The position numbers were made by a program, and so were the translations under genes. Below, piece after piece: positions 34,500 to 45,879 of a stretch of DNA of 64,000 nt. The notes under the pieces were generated by a model that ran no database searches, was not told where the DNA came from, and worked only from the letters and a program-made list of their open reading frames with translations. Positions within the stretch are counted from its first letter, which is position 1; each line of letters starts with the position of its first letter. Where the stretch lies: positions 50,179,985 through 50,243,984 of the forward strand of contig OY754335.1 of assembly GCA_963573305.1 (NCBI GenBank). The letters are read 5' to 3'. Source of the DNA: Pyrrhosoma nymphula. Taxonomy: Eukaryota > Arthropoda > Insecta > Odonata > Coenagrionidae.

Positions 34500-35125
34500 T
34501 TGAAATACAGAATGTTTGTTCATATCAGTTCGGCAGTGTTTTTTTTTCTTATTTTGTCACTCCTATCAGTTTTAGAGCTGTATAGCTTGGGTTCAAAATA
34601 ATATCCTACCCATCGCAATGAAACTCGCCTGATCTGAAATGTTCTAATATTCTAAGACTAGCGTGTAGACAGTGCCGTCCCTAGGGTAGTGCGACAGGTG
34701 CCGCTGCACTGGGCCCCGCGTCAATGAGGGTTGCCTTTTTCAGATGCACGTCCGCGGTGAAACCTGCCCATTTCCTGAAACTGCCTACTACTCAGTACCT
34801 ACATATGTAAATTTCTTGAAATCATTCAATATTTTGTAGGTAAATATCCTTTTTTCGATTAAATATGCTTAAAATATGCTACAATATCAATGAAATGTTA
34901 GGGAGGGGGGGACTTTCGTTTGCACAGGGCCCCTCAATCCCTTGGTACGGCCCTGCGTGTAGCCTCCGAGTGTCTTGCGGCTCCCAAACTAATCCTTCCA
35001 TCAGCTGTGTTACAATTTCCTTTAGCACTTAGCAGTTTTCAACGATGTGAGCGGATTTCTTTTACATTTTGTTTACTGCGGAAATCGAATTTTTCTAAGA
35101 ATTGTCTCAAAGCCTCGTGGCATAT
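34500..35125 (-). pseudogene. CR1/Jockey-like LINE end, antisense copy 1
   Basis: On the minus strand this encodes a decayed version of the C-terminal reverse-transcriptase region seen intact at 57926-58705. Near 35125-35000 an FEYAT...KN..SAVNKM segment corresponds to LEYAANIWDPVQKD-IRELNK. This is followed by VTQLMEGLVWEP-DTRR, corresponding to VTQMLNELGWEPLETRR. The copy is split by a MITE at 34669-34954 and then resumes. Multiple stops show it is dead. A similar fragment lies 0.3 kb beyond it at 35440-35760. Confidence 0.75.
34669..34954. mobile_element. hAT-like MITE
   Basis: A 286-bp insertion with terminal inverted repeats: CAGTGCCGTCCCTAGGG at the left and CAGGGCCGTACCAAGGG at the right, read inward. 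It is flanked by the direct repeat GCGTGTAG at 34661-34668 and 34955-34962. The 8-bp duplication and CAG-type ends are typical of hAT elements. It lacks room for a transposase, so it is a non-autonomous derivative. The neighbouring LINE copy at 35440-35760 shows the corresponding uninterrupted site near 35571-35590. Confidence 0.85.
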
Positions 35126-35439
35126 TCGAAAAAAAACGGTACCAGGTGTTACTTTGAGAAAACTATAGGTGTTTATGATGAAATCAACTCACTTGGCAAA
35201 ATTTTCACACTTGATTTTATCCAGCAACCCAGGTTTTAGCATAGAGTGCCGTTCTAAAGGCAACAATTTTCAAGGTTGACTGGGTATACATATATTAATT
35301 TCTGGGAATGGGATAGGTTGTGTGGAGACAGGAAGTTTTACAATCAGTACCACTCCCTATACTCTACTTCCCCTCTCCCCTTCTCATCTCCCCACAACCC
35401 CTCTCCTTCCCAGAAACCTATATTTACACAGTAACCCAT

Positions 35440-35760
35440 GAAAATTGTTTTGGAGTGTATCTCTCGTATTTTGTCACTCGTATCAGTTCCAGAGATACTA
35501 CAAGGTGTCATAATAATTAATATCCATGATGTTTTACTGAAACTCGCCTGATCTGAATTTTTCAAGTAATCGATGCCTAGTGTGGCCTCCGAGGTTCCAA
35601 CGGCTCCCAACCTTGTTATTCCATCAACTGTCGCTCACACTGTTCGCTCGTAGCGAAGCGTGCGGAGTTCCTTTGTATGTTATTTACTTCGCGAATCCAA
35701 TCTTTCTGAGCAGGGTCCCAAATGCTCGCGGCGTATTCAAGATGTGGCCTAGCGTATTGA
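35440..35760 (-). pseudogene. CR1/Jockey-like LINE end, antisense copy 2
   Basis: The minus strand reads RPHLEYAASIWDPAQKDWIRE, then NNIQRNSAR, then WEPLEPRR across frames near 35755-35590. These are clear equivalents of RPHLEYAANIWDPVQKDLIRE and its continuation in the LINE at 57926-58705. Downstream the frame gives SGTDTSDKIREIHSKT, equivalent to SRSDRNDKLREIFCRT. The C-terminal region carries stops, so it is a pseudogene. It is collinear with copy 1 but lacks the MITE. Confidence 0.8.
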
Positions 35761-35764
35761 TTCT

Positions 35765-35880
35765 AATGGGATCGGGATTTCGCTGCAAAATCTCCGCTAC
35801 TCCCGGGATGAAAACCCAAGCCCTGGAGGTGGGAATCCAGTACTCTGCCCTCCACACCACCCCGTTCCCCTCCTAATTGG
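35765..35880 (-). mobile_element. SINE head fragment
   Basis: On the minus strand GTGGTGTGGAGGGCAGAGTACTGG followed by GGGTTTTCATCCCGGG resembles the tRNA-like head of the SINE at 18325-18550. The characteristic GTACTCCGT body is missing. It directly abuts the antisense LINE copy. Confidence 0.5.
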
Positions 35881-35965
35881 TTCCCCGAGAACATTTCAAC
35901 CTCTTTAATCAAAGGAACTGTTTTGGGCGTAACTTTGTGGAAGTCCTTCGCGCTAAGAAAGTTTG

Positions 35966-36195
35966 AAGAAGTTACGACACAGCTTTTTCCGCATGTAACT
36001 TCATTTTTCACGACCATGGTTTCGTTACAGATTAGCATCCTTAGGTGATGATGATAGTAGCATCATTAGGTAATAGGTAGGTATCATCATTGGATGATTG
36101 TCGGAGTAGCATCATTAGGTGATGATGTTACTTTGTAATGAAACCATGGTTGATAAAAATAAAATTGCATGTTGAAAAACCTGTGTCGAAACTTC
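35966..36195. repeat. Imperfect inverted repeat around GATGATG cores
   Basis: The left arm starts GAAGTTACGACACAG and contains ACGACCATGGTTTCGTTACA. The right arm, complemented, starts GAAGTTTCGACACAG and contains CAACCATGGTTTCATTACA. Arms are about 75-90 bases with scattered mismatches. The centre holds several copies of a GCATCATTAGGTGATGAT-like unit. The CGACCATGGTTTC core resembles the arm of the 16832-16993 palindrome and the sequence at 52665-52700. Confidence 0.75.
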
Positions 36196-37059
36196 GTGTA
36201 ACTTTTTACTTGATTTATCAATTTTCGCCAGCCTCCGTCATAGTTCCGTTGGTTGTTTGGGGAACCAGGAATCAGCTGAGTGTATTTACGCTATTTTGGA
36301 TAGGTGGGTAAGGTTGGTGAGTGAGGTATTACTTTGGGGAAATGAAGGAAGGATGGAGAGAAAAACCCAACGTCCCCATTTGCCTACTCTGAACGTAAGG
36401 CGACAAGGGGTCCTCATGTATGATCGCATGTTTTCCCGGCGAATGTTGCATACGAATCCTAGTCGGGTTGCACACGGGGTCAGATCCTTCAGCTTCGTCG
36501 ATGAACTACTCGTTCAGAAAGAGTCACTCATCGTCTTCAGGAAATCTGCTGCCTTTTGTTGGGCCATTATATAACTCTGCCGATTTCTAATACCATTTAT
36601 TCTGCCGGTTTGGTGCGCAGACTCAGAAGATAAGATTGTTCCCTAAACGAGGGCCTATTTTGGTAGTGTTTGTACATACATATTGACTGTTCTTATGTTT
36701 GAATTCACATACAATGGATAAATGAAAAACAAAATATATGTTATAACCAGGTTTAAACACAAAGCGTCATAGTCAGGTGAAAATATACAACTTTTCAAAT
36801 ATAAATACCTATTTTGGATATGGGACGGTCCACCATCCGAGCAGAGTATGTAAAATTTAAAAATTACAGTATCTTAACCTGATTATAATGCTATGCGTTC
36901 AAACCTGGTCGTTATTAAAATTGTAATTTTCTAGGGTTTAATTTAATCATGAATCCTTTCCATCTGGAAACGATGGAAACTACTTCGTGTATTTGAATTT
37001 TTTGGAACTTAATGTCTGCCACGAGGGAAAATAATCGCCAACTTGACTTGACACGGCAA
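36196..37059. other. No gene recognised
   Basis: No supportable gene. The plus-strand open frame 36257-36574 (105 codons) has no recognised domain and no supporting splice context. Confidence 0.4.
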
Positions 37060-37290
37060 GGCATCGGAAGCCCTAAAGACTATAGGCGACTCGTTCATCG
37101 AAACTGTGGATGTAGGAGAATATGACTCGGCCTTCAACTCAACAAGAGCTTAAGGAACGTCCCATCCGAAGGACGGAGTACTCTAGTTGAAGTGACCTCC
37201 AAATGACACCGAAGTAAGGAACGGGATACCAATGAAAAATCTCAGCTACTTCCGCACACTGGAGCTAAATACGACTCTGGCTGTACTAAA
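37060..37290 (-). mobile_element. tRNA-derived SINE (GTACTCCGT family), diverged
   Basis: The minus strand contains AGAGTACTCCGTCCTTCGG followed by ATGGGACGTTCCTTAAGCTC, matching the body of the 18325-18550 SINE. The region before it (GAGATTTTTCATTGG) matches the segment between head and body. The head is eroded. Confidence 0.6.
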
Positions 37291-37624
37291 ATCACTTCTG
37301 AAAGTGAACGAATTCGTTATCACATTAATAGCTTAAGAGAAGGTCCATTTGGTGAGAACACCCACTCGTTAAGACTGTTTGAGCGATATTTTTGAATTCG
37401 TAATCCCTTCAAATCGAGCAACATACTTTGTGCTATTAATTCCCGGATTTGACGCTTGTCACCGCAGGCTTCTGGTCGTCACACTGACGCAATTTCATCC
37501 GCGCTGATACATAATTTTGTTTCATGAAAAACGGTCCAGCTCATCCCAAGTTTAATTTCACGTCTTCCTCGACCACATTCATGTAAAAGCTACGTGCTGT
37601 GCAGAGTGTTGACTTCGTAATACT

Positions 37625-37700
37625 TTTTCTCATGCCAGGCCCTCGGAGTGGGAAGCCAGTACACAAGCCACCACGCCAACACGACCCCCCCACTTCATTC
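37625..37700 (-). mobile_element. SINE head fragment
   Basis: On the minus strand GGCGTGGTGGCTTGTGTACTGG followed by CTTCCCACTCCGAGGGCC resembles the tRNA-like head of the GTACTCCGT SINE family. No body follows; it runs into C-rich low-complexity sequence on the plus strand. Confidence 0.45.
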
Positions 37701-38060
37701 TGGGCTGATCCGATTGGCCGGTCCTTCTCTCACACCATCACCCCGTTCAGAACCCACTTCGCAACCCCCCTTCCAATCCACCACCAACAACAACCAACTC
37801 TTCCCTCAAACCTCCCCCCCCCCTCTACTACCCCATTTACTTCCCCACACCCTCATATCATCAGCATCCCCCTCCATACACACCCCGGGGCAAGAGCACG
37901 CGTTCGTCCGTGGCCGGGCACGTTTGTAACCACCCCCCTCCCGCCCCCCTCAAACCCTCCCCCATCCTCTTAACCCTCAGTTTGCTCTCCTAAAGGGGGT
38001 AGGGGGGTAAGGAGGGGGGCCGGGGGTAGGGTCAGTGAGTGTGTGGGGGAGGATTCACGA
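37680..38060. other. C-rich low-complexity tract
   Basis: The plus strand is extremely C-rich with runs of six to ten C up to about 37980, then switches to G-rich (GGGGG runs) to about 38060. Both strands therefore have G-run clusters capable of forming quadruplexes. Open frames here (37599-37973 and overlapping frames) are compositional. Confidence 0.6.
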
Positions 38061-38650
38061 AAAATGCGAAGGTGGACGGGGGTGGATGGTCTGTTGCGGC
38101 GGAGGGTGGGATCACGCGGCCTGAAGAGGAAGAAGAAGAGGTGGGAATACAAACAAAAGATTTCTTTTCATTTCTTAAAAAAAAACCTCCCTCTTGAGAA
38201 GAAGACAGAGAGAGAGAGGGAGAGAAACAAGGATTTGCGCTCGTGGCAAAAAGGTTTTGTTCCGATGCCTGTTGCATGTCGGCTCCGAGAAACATAAAAG
38301 GTTGGACTCTTCCTTGCTTTTACCTTGCGCGAGTAATGGCGCTTGCAGTTTTCAAGCTGGGAAGATCTTGTAAATCATAGTGCTTTGTAGTTCACGAAGG
38401 AGAAAGACTGAGTCTGTTTAAGTTTCATAAATCCCAACCGCGAAAATAAAATCCACCTTAAAATTAGACTACTAATTATGATAAACAAATACATTTAGCA
38501 GTTTCCCACTTAAGTGGAATACTTCAAATTGATTATTCATCTTTTTGAAACAACTCACAGAAACACTCTCGATACTATATCAGTCATTAGCTTTTAATGC
38601 TTCGTTGGATTTGATATATTTTTACCTTGGTAAAAAATGACCAAGTGTAA

Positions 38651-38865
38651 AGGCCGTTTTACACGATGAAAGATTTTGTGCAAACGAATGTGCGTGAGAT
38701 TGTACGTTTGTCTCAACGAAATTAGAACAGGTTCTATTTTCCGTTCAGGCATTGAGACATTCGCACAAGCGTTCATACAATTTGAAGCTTTACACGATAC
38801 ATTTTGCCTCATGCAAGAGTTCACGGAAGAGTTTGTACAAACAATTGTACCGTGTAAAACGACCT
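38651..38865. mobile_element. PIF/Harbinger-like MITE
   Basis: A 215-bp element whose ends read AGGCCGTTTTACACGAT and, complemented, AGGTCGTTTTACACGGT. It is flanked by TAA on both sides (38648-38650 and 38866-38868), the 3-bp TWA-type duplication of the PIF/Harbinger superfamily. It has no transposase. The minus and plus open frames across it are not genes. Confidence 0.85.
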
Positions 38866-38868
38866 TAA

Positions 38869-41555
38869 GAATTAGTACCTAATTCGTACGCCCGGTTGGT
38901 AACAGTTATAGTAACTTTTGACCCGGGAAACCCCACCATAGTTATCTATTTACAGCATTCTTTTCTGCTATCCGCTTGCACCTCAGTTACAATGGTCATG
39001 TTATCAATCGTCATCATCTTAAAATGACCAGTAGGTGATGAGAAACAAATATAGTGCAAGAAAAATGTAGTAGATACCAGTTCTACCATGATGATTTAAA
39101 ACAGGTGCGACTTTGGGTATAAATTACCATTTTCTACAATGGTGCAAAGGTAGTAAAGCGAACGGGGCATAACAGTCTGAATTATCTTATGCATGCTGGG
39201 GTCAACAGAGTGGTTCTAATGGTGATGAAGTAAAGAGGGCTCTAAAATTGCTTCATTTTGTGTTTGAATCCAATATTTTTGTTTTATCTATAAATAAAAG
39301 GTTAACATTTGAAAAATAAAAACTAATGAATGCATATACTTCCATTTGATCCAAGTCTCACTCTTGTGTATGGTTTATTTCTTTTTTTTATTGGCATAAG
39401 AAAATAATCACGGACTTATCTTTCCTAAATTATTGGCTTTAAAAAATTACAAAAACGCTTCTGGGATCGATCCCAGAATATCCGATATTTTTGTTAACGA
39501 GATGTACTAAGACATTCCATGAAATCATAAATGTCCTATCTGGAGTTATATTTCCACGAAATTTTCGTCAAAGAGTGAGTTATTATGAAGCTTCGTGTAT
39601 GAGTAAAAAAGCATGTTAAAAGTAACAGAGCCACATGCACTCGTCACTTTATTTTTTTATCGTCAAAAATTCCTTTTCTTTTGTTTTTTGTTCCACCTCG
39701 TCCCTACATCAGCTGTTCGTAGCCATATATATTTGAGGAAAGTAAAATAAAGCTTGTCTTCTAGCTCTTTTTTTCGGTTCATGATGTTTTTTTGTTTCTT
39801 TTACCCCGTTCCCCGTATCGATTCGGTATCGGAATGGCTTCTATATCCCCTCCGGTATCCATGTTGGTGAGGTGAGATTTTGGAGCGGAAATAACGCCAT
39901 CAGAGCGGAAGAAATGACCACCATTCCTTCCTAACCCCTCCATCTTCTCGTTATCCGCTTGACAGAGCTCATTGTTCCCATCTTCTCTCGCACGTATAAA
40001 GGTAACCCGATCGCCTCCAATGTGTTTTTTTGTTTCAACCTGAATCAATAAGTAAGCAGCGCAGGTTTAGGGAGGGTTGGTGTGGTTTATCGTCCCATAC
40101 AGATCGATATCGACCACGAGAAACACTCATAGGTGTCTCTAATGAGTGATAAAACGAGTCTTGGTGGTTGGAACAAACTGTTATGTTGGGAGCTAGGAGT
40201 CTTTTGGTTGTAGGAGTAATCTGCAGCGCAAGCAAAAGATTTTTAATCGATGGAGTAGGCTAAAATTCCAAATATAAATTTACATCAAAAGCTATTTATC
40301 GAATACAAAATTGTACGTACTTTATGGATGGTTAGAGAGAGTAAGAATATAAATTAATCATTGCCATTAAAATGGTGAAACTTTTTTCACCCCTCCTGTT
40401 ACCTGCTTAATGGGAAGAGTCCTGTAAATCCTGAATGAATCCTGAAAATTACTGAATCAATTAAATTTCTCTATTTAATTTGTAAGCATTCCATCCTCAG
40501 CCACGCGAAAAATACTCTGCCTGGTTTAAATGCACAACTCCACAGGCTTCACAACGGTAATATCATAAAGCACTCATACTGTGGTATCATAGTTCTTAAG
40601 ATTTTGTGGCTCTTGAGATACTATTTTTTACGTTGCAATGGTTTGATATTTTGCCTCAATACCTATTTACAGCCATCATTATACGATTTGAATCGTACCT
40701 TCGGCTACACCATTTACTTACAAGCGAGATGATTGCTATCCATAGCGCTATACTTAACGTTCAATATCTGTAATTAACTATCATTAATTATGAATTTATG
40801 CACAGAGATTTATTTATCAATATAGGTAAATGTGTCTAATTCTCAATCACATATGTCTTCTAAATTAGCAAAGCAAATGCAGGCTGCTTGACTACTCATA
40901 TGACATGGTAATTGCAATAATAATATAGATTTGATGGCCACTTCTGCTTTGTTTACTTCAATCGATATGTGTGTTGTATGCATTTTTCACTTAAGGATCA
41001 TCTTATCTGATGCACTTCATGAAATTTCTATACATTTAATCAAAATACGCATGCACACTTATCCAACCTGTCGCGCTAAAATCCTATATTTATTATTTCA
41101 ACCAAATAATTCATGAATTGTTTCATACTACCTTTACCTAATGGTTGTAAGCCCTTTATACATGGCATATGGCTCATGATTATGGTCCTGGAGAGAAGCA
41201 ATGCTTGTCTACATGCACAAATAAATATTTACTTAATGTTTATCACGCGAATTGTTGTCATGACAACATTCGGACAAAACGTGTATCTCTGCTCCTAAAA
41301 TATGCAACAATCAGACTTGCTTACACATTTTATGAACCTTTATAAAAGGTGTAGAAGTTTAATCAAACAGGAGTACAAAATATGCAATGAAAACTATTTT
41401 CGTCACCACTCATGCCAAATCATACTACCACTGACGCAGCTGTGTTTCGGAAAAAAAGCCATTGTTTAAAAAAAACATGGGGTCATTCCGTGATGTGCTG
41501 TGAACACATCAAATCACTTTAATTTAATAGGAGAAGGATAGTATAGAGCGCACAA
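38869..41555. other. No gene recognised
   Basis: AT-rich sequence with no supportable gene. Open frames at 39779-40048 and 40035-40235 (minus) and 40931-41298 (plus) have no recognisable features. Confidence 0.5.
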
Positions 41556-42210
41556 AATGAGCCAGGCAGAACACCGCCGCAGACTTACCCAACAATCTCC
41601 CGCGTTTACTGCCCGGCACCCCACGGCTCTCCCTTCTGCGCGATCTCGGTGACCGCCCGCCGCTCCACGTGGTGTCGCCAGGTGACTCGAATAAGCGGCA
41701 CACAAAACACTCATCCACATTTGACCATCCAGTCACAAGTCCCTGAACCGACGACCCCTGGACGAGGATTTTTTTCGCCCAAAGTATGTGGTCCGGAACA
41801 GCGAAGAGTACAGCTGTAAAGCAAAAACCGACACCCTCCTCCTCCTCTTCTGGATAGCCGACGACGCCCTCTGGCCTCCGGTGGGAAATCCTCAACCAGT
41901 TCCCGAGGTGGTTATGGAATCCATCGGTCGCGGAAATCCTTCCGAATTTCCGGGGAGACGTTGGGGAGATCTTTACCGGCGACGTCCCCAGGAGTCGCGG
42001 CCAAACCTCCAGTCCGAGTTCCCCCGCTTTCTCTCGCTGGCCCGTCTAACCCAAGACGGTCCCGCACCGGTGCCCCACCACGCCACGCCGTTCGTTTCCC
42101 TTCGCTTACACACTTCGTTCCGATTCCTCCGGCGGCCTTACCGACGTCCCACAGACTCCGAGCCGGCAGCTGAGGAGGCGGCCACCAGAGGGACGGGCCG
42201 GGAAGGCGGC
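41556..42210. other. CpG-rich block, possible promoter or exon
   Basis: This is the most CpG-dense non-exonic stretch in the window, with sharply higher GC than either side. Open frames run on both strands (41788-42246 plus, 41524-41895 minus), but neither protein has a recognisable domain and both are arginine/proline-rich, as expected from composition. It could be an unmethylated promoter region, perhaps of the minus-strand transcription factor gene whose 5' exon is missing, or of an unseen gene. I cannot decide. Confidence 0.4.
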
Positions 42211-42475
42211 CCTCTCAGAAGGAGGGGGGGAGGGAGGGAGGAGTAGGGGAGGGGGAGGGAGGGAAGGAGAGAGAGAGAGAGTAAAAAAGGAACGACTGGA
42301 AGCGCGCGCTGAGCGCCGTAAAAATAAAGTGTCTTAGGTGAGGCGGAGGGTGGTGGTGGGTGGGTGGTTGGTGGGAGGGAGGTGGATTAGTGAGATGGTG
42401 GGGAAGGAGGTGGGGATGAGGAGTGGGGAGGAGGAGGAAGAGGGTGGTAGGGGGAGGAAGATGAAGGAATAGGTT
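42211..42475 (+). other. G-rich purine tract
   Basis: About 265 bases on the plus strand made largely of G and A, with GGGAGGG, (GA)n and GGTGGGTGGG motifs, broken by a short mixed segment near 42290-42335. Many G-runs of three or more lie close together, so G-quadruplex or triplex folding is possible. It separates the CpG-rich block from the tandem array. Confidence 0.75.
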
Positions 42476-44570
42476 GGTCGCGGTACGACGTAAGCCTTGA
42501 AGAGGTAAACGGACACTGGCGATTGATTGTAGCGAGTAAATGTGAATACCTTTCAATTGATTCCTTTCAAATTTACCGCTACATATTATTATTACTGGTT
42601 ACATCTAATGGTATGGCTATTATATTCAAGCATGTTAATGTATCAAAATATTTAGCGATGTTTACTCATGTTAATTAATTGAAACTACGTTATTAATGTT
42701 ATTTATGATTTGGGTTATAGCTTATAGCATTGACCAATCTCTTACCTTTTTTAGTAGCTAGTTGCGAGGAAATGGACGAAAGATGAATGAATAGGTGCTC
42801 GCCGTACGGCGTAGGGCTAAAAGTAGTGAAGGACGCTGTAAGTTGATTAAATGGGGCGAGAAAGTAAAAGTATGTGCATTCCTTTGAACTTATTTCATTC
42901 AAAATTAATACTACATGCTATTATAGCTACTTACAACTGTAACCATAATTTTTAGTAATGAGAACGCGTAAACAATACGAAGTTCACTCTAAAAACAAAA
43001 TGACAGAAACAATAATTGAGCCTCCTTGACCAATCACTCATCATTACTTGTAGCTAGTGGCGAGTACCTATATGGGCAAAAGATAAATGAATCGGTGGAC
43101 ACGGTACAGTGCTACGCTTCAGAGGTAAACGAATAATTTTCTCTGATTGGCTGGGGCTAGTAAAAATAAGTGTATTCATTTGCATTGATTCCAATATAAA
43201 TTATTATAAGAGTACTTTATTTCTACTTCAATCTTATTGTATATTTAATGTATTCTGTATGTATCGTAAATGTATCTACAAATTTATATACATGTTTTTG
43301 TGTTTCTTCTGATAACAGTGATATGGTATGAGTTATACGTATTACATTTAAACAATCGTAATAATACTTAAATATATTTGGGTGAAATGCAACAATATTG
43401 AAAATTGATCACCTCCTGTTGACCAGGCTCATGAGGACTTGAAAGAGCTGTCAAAACCATTATTTTTGTAAAAGAGCAAATATAACTTAATCAACTAAAT
43501 GCTTGATAAGTAACATTTAAAAAAAAGCGGAGAACCCTGGGAAAGTGTGGAGGAGGAAGGAATAGGCTAGGAATTTTGAACCCTTAAAGGAAATGCGGAG
43601 GGTATGAGAAAATTAAGAGAGACCTGATTATGAGCTGTTATTTTGAGGAAAAGTGAGAATACTTCCCATAAATTGGGATGTTAGAACAATGACTGTCCAT
43701 TAACCGACCAATCAGAATGTAGAATTCCCAAAAAAATGCGTAAAAAATGCATACACAATATACTCCGAGCAATACAATGACAGAAACAACCACATTTGAG
43801 TTCTCCTCAAGGAAAAGCTCCTCCAAAGGGTTATCAGCTATTCAAACTTCGATCGAAATCTTTATCATCGATCGCTTTTAGGAAGAAGAGTTGGAAAACA
43901 TAAAAGAATGAGAAGGGAATTTTAAGGCGAAATACTGGAAGAGGTAAGTACACAACGGTGTCTGATAATAGAGACGAATGATAGAATTCAACTATATTTT
44001 TATTCACTCAGCAATTCAAAATGACACCCTCTTATTACCAGTAGCACTTGCATAACGTAGAAAATACTTGCAGTTAGTAAAATCCAAGCAAAGTCAGAGG
44101 AATATAAATAGACTTCAGCCCTGCCTATGAGCCAACACTGCAGAGATTTAAGCAGTTTGATCAGTCTCACAGCCTCAGCTGTCGCCGAGTTTCTCTAAAC
44201 ACGTCTTCCATTCCTCACATAATCCTTCTCTCACAAACCTAACCACCGAACCTAAATGACAGTAATGAACTCAATTGTTGGTCGCTTCGTATTTTAACCA
44301 ACCGACTGATGGTACATAATGGACATAGTCGATCCCTGTTTCAGGAGTACTTCCTCTTCATGTCTTCAAGCTTTTATCACTTTTACCTGCTCTTAGTGGT
44401 AACAGTTTCTAATGAATAGGTGAGAGTTCCAAAAGAGAAGGAATTAGACGCAAGGCCGGAAGAGGCAAACGGCTATTGATAGTTGATGCTTATGGGGGAG
44501 AAGTATGTGGATTTTTTTCCATATCATTTAAGTTTAATTCGTGAAATCAAAGCTAGATATTGAAGTAGAA
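42440..44570 (+). repeat. Diverged tandem array, unit about 300 bp
   Basis: Units share an ordered set of blocks: a GAAT(A/C)GGT-like block, a CGGTAC or CGTAC block, GAGG(T/C)AAACG, a GATTGATTG-like block, an A/G-rich GAGTAAA(A/T) block, a GAATACC- or GCATTCC-like block and a CTACAT/TTATTA end. The first block starts at about 42467, 42789, 43089 and 44413. The first three are 322 and 300 bases apart. A weaker unit may start near 43560. Units are strongly diverged and non-coding. Confidence 0.6.
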
Positions 44571-45701
44571 GGCCGCCGGAGGAGAGGGAAATTATTGCGA
44601 TGCCAAGTAAAATGAAGAACGTGGTCACAACAGGAGTTTAATATCGTGAATATTTCACTGCATACATCCAGAATGCTGTGAATAGATATCAGGTGGAGCA
44701 CCACAGCTCGAGTCGAGCTTCACACCCTGGAAATTAAATAAAAAATATTTATTTAAAAATGTGATTTAGTATATATAATATAGATTTGTGATAATACCCT
44801 TAGTTTCAATTATATCACATAACCTTTCTTGTGTCCTGTTCAATGTTTTCAATTATTTTAGGTCCCACATATGTATTTATTTCAAATGTAAAACTAACTT
44901 TTATATTTTTATATTTAACGTACATGCATATTTGATAACTGAGATAATTTACCCTAAACTGTGAAGGTGGGATCGCCTCTGGTTTGGATCCTATGCGGCT
45001 ACCTAATATTTTTTACTACATTAGTATATATTTTGAGATGAAGAAATAAATATTATTGCTATGATTATTACAAAAACATAAATTAAGACAAAATATATAA
45101 GTGTGGGAAGCTATGATCATTACTGCTCGCAAAACAGTATTAAAAAGCCGTAAACTATATTCCAGCTAACGAGTAGAATTGAAGAAAGGCTTCAAAATCG
45201 ACCATTTAAAATAGAGTGCACATCATAGAGAAACTAAAAACGCTTAAAAATTGTGAGGGAATACCATTACTCCCGTTATTAATAATTCAACATAGAAATT
45301 GAAGAAGAAACAAAGGCAGAAATTAAAGATGCGTCATTTGCTAAAGAAGCTTCAATATCTCATCAGCCTAAAAGTAGCGGCAGATAATGCATATGAATTA
45401 TTCAGGTAAAATAATATTAGATAGCCAAAGAGCATGAAATAAATATTGTAACAACATTAGATGCTCTAAATAATACACAATGACTCATTTTCAACTTGAC
45501 GAGTTGACGGAAATAACCGTTTAGGGATTCTTTTAAGCTCTAAGATTTAATATTGTCCTAAATCAGAACAAGCTGTTTTTGACGAAAAAACTCTTTTTAT
45601 TTTTCCACTCACAATATTTAATACGATCGTTTTCAATGTTTTGCATCTGAGTTTTATTTTTATGTAAAACATCAAAACAGGTCGCATTTACACTTTCTTA
45701 G
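44571..45701. other. No gene recognised
   Basis: AT-rich sequence with no open frame of note, no recognised transposon end and no promoter box. Confidence 0.5.
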
Positions 45702-45879
45702 TGAAGAACTGTAAAGAATTGTTCCATCATCATTCGTATATATGTTCTACAATGCCAGTCCTAAGTAAAAATTGTTAAAAAATGTTTATATGAAGCACTG
45801 TAAAGAATTGTTCCATCGTCATTCGTATATATGTTCTACAATGCCAGTCCTAAGTAAAAATTGTTAAAAAATGTTTATA
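45702..45879. repeat. Recent 89-bp tandem duplication
   Basis: Two adjacent 89-base units (45702-45790 and 45791-45879) that differ at only about two positions (GAAGAACT/GAAGCACT and CATCATC/CATCGTC). The low divergence shows that the duplication is recent. It is non-coding. Confidence 0.95.

Noticed and set aside
36015..36130. CRISPR-like spaced repeats of GATGATG units
   Set aside because: Repeats are short, irregularly spaced and part of an inverted repeat; a eukaryotic genome context makes CRISPR implausible.
38594..38882. Overlapping open frames on both strands near 38.7 kb
   Set aside because: They lie across the PIF/Harbinger-like MITE and its borders; the element has defined ends and no transposase.
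41788..42246. 152-codon plus-strand frame in the CpG-rich block
   Set aside because: Composition-driven Arg/Pro-rich translation without domain; kept only as a GC-rich block.
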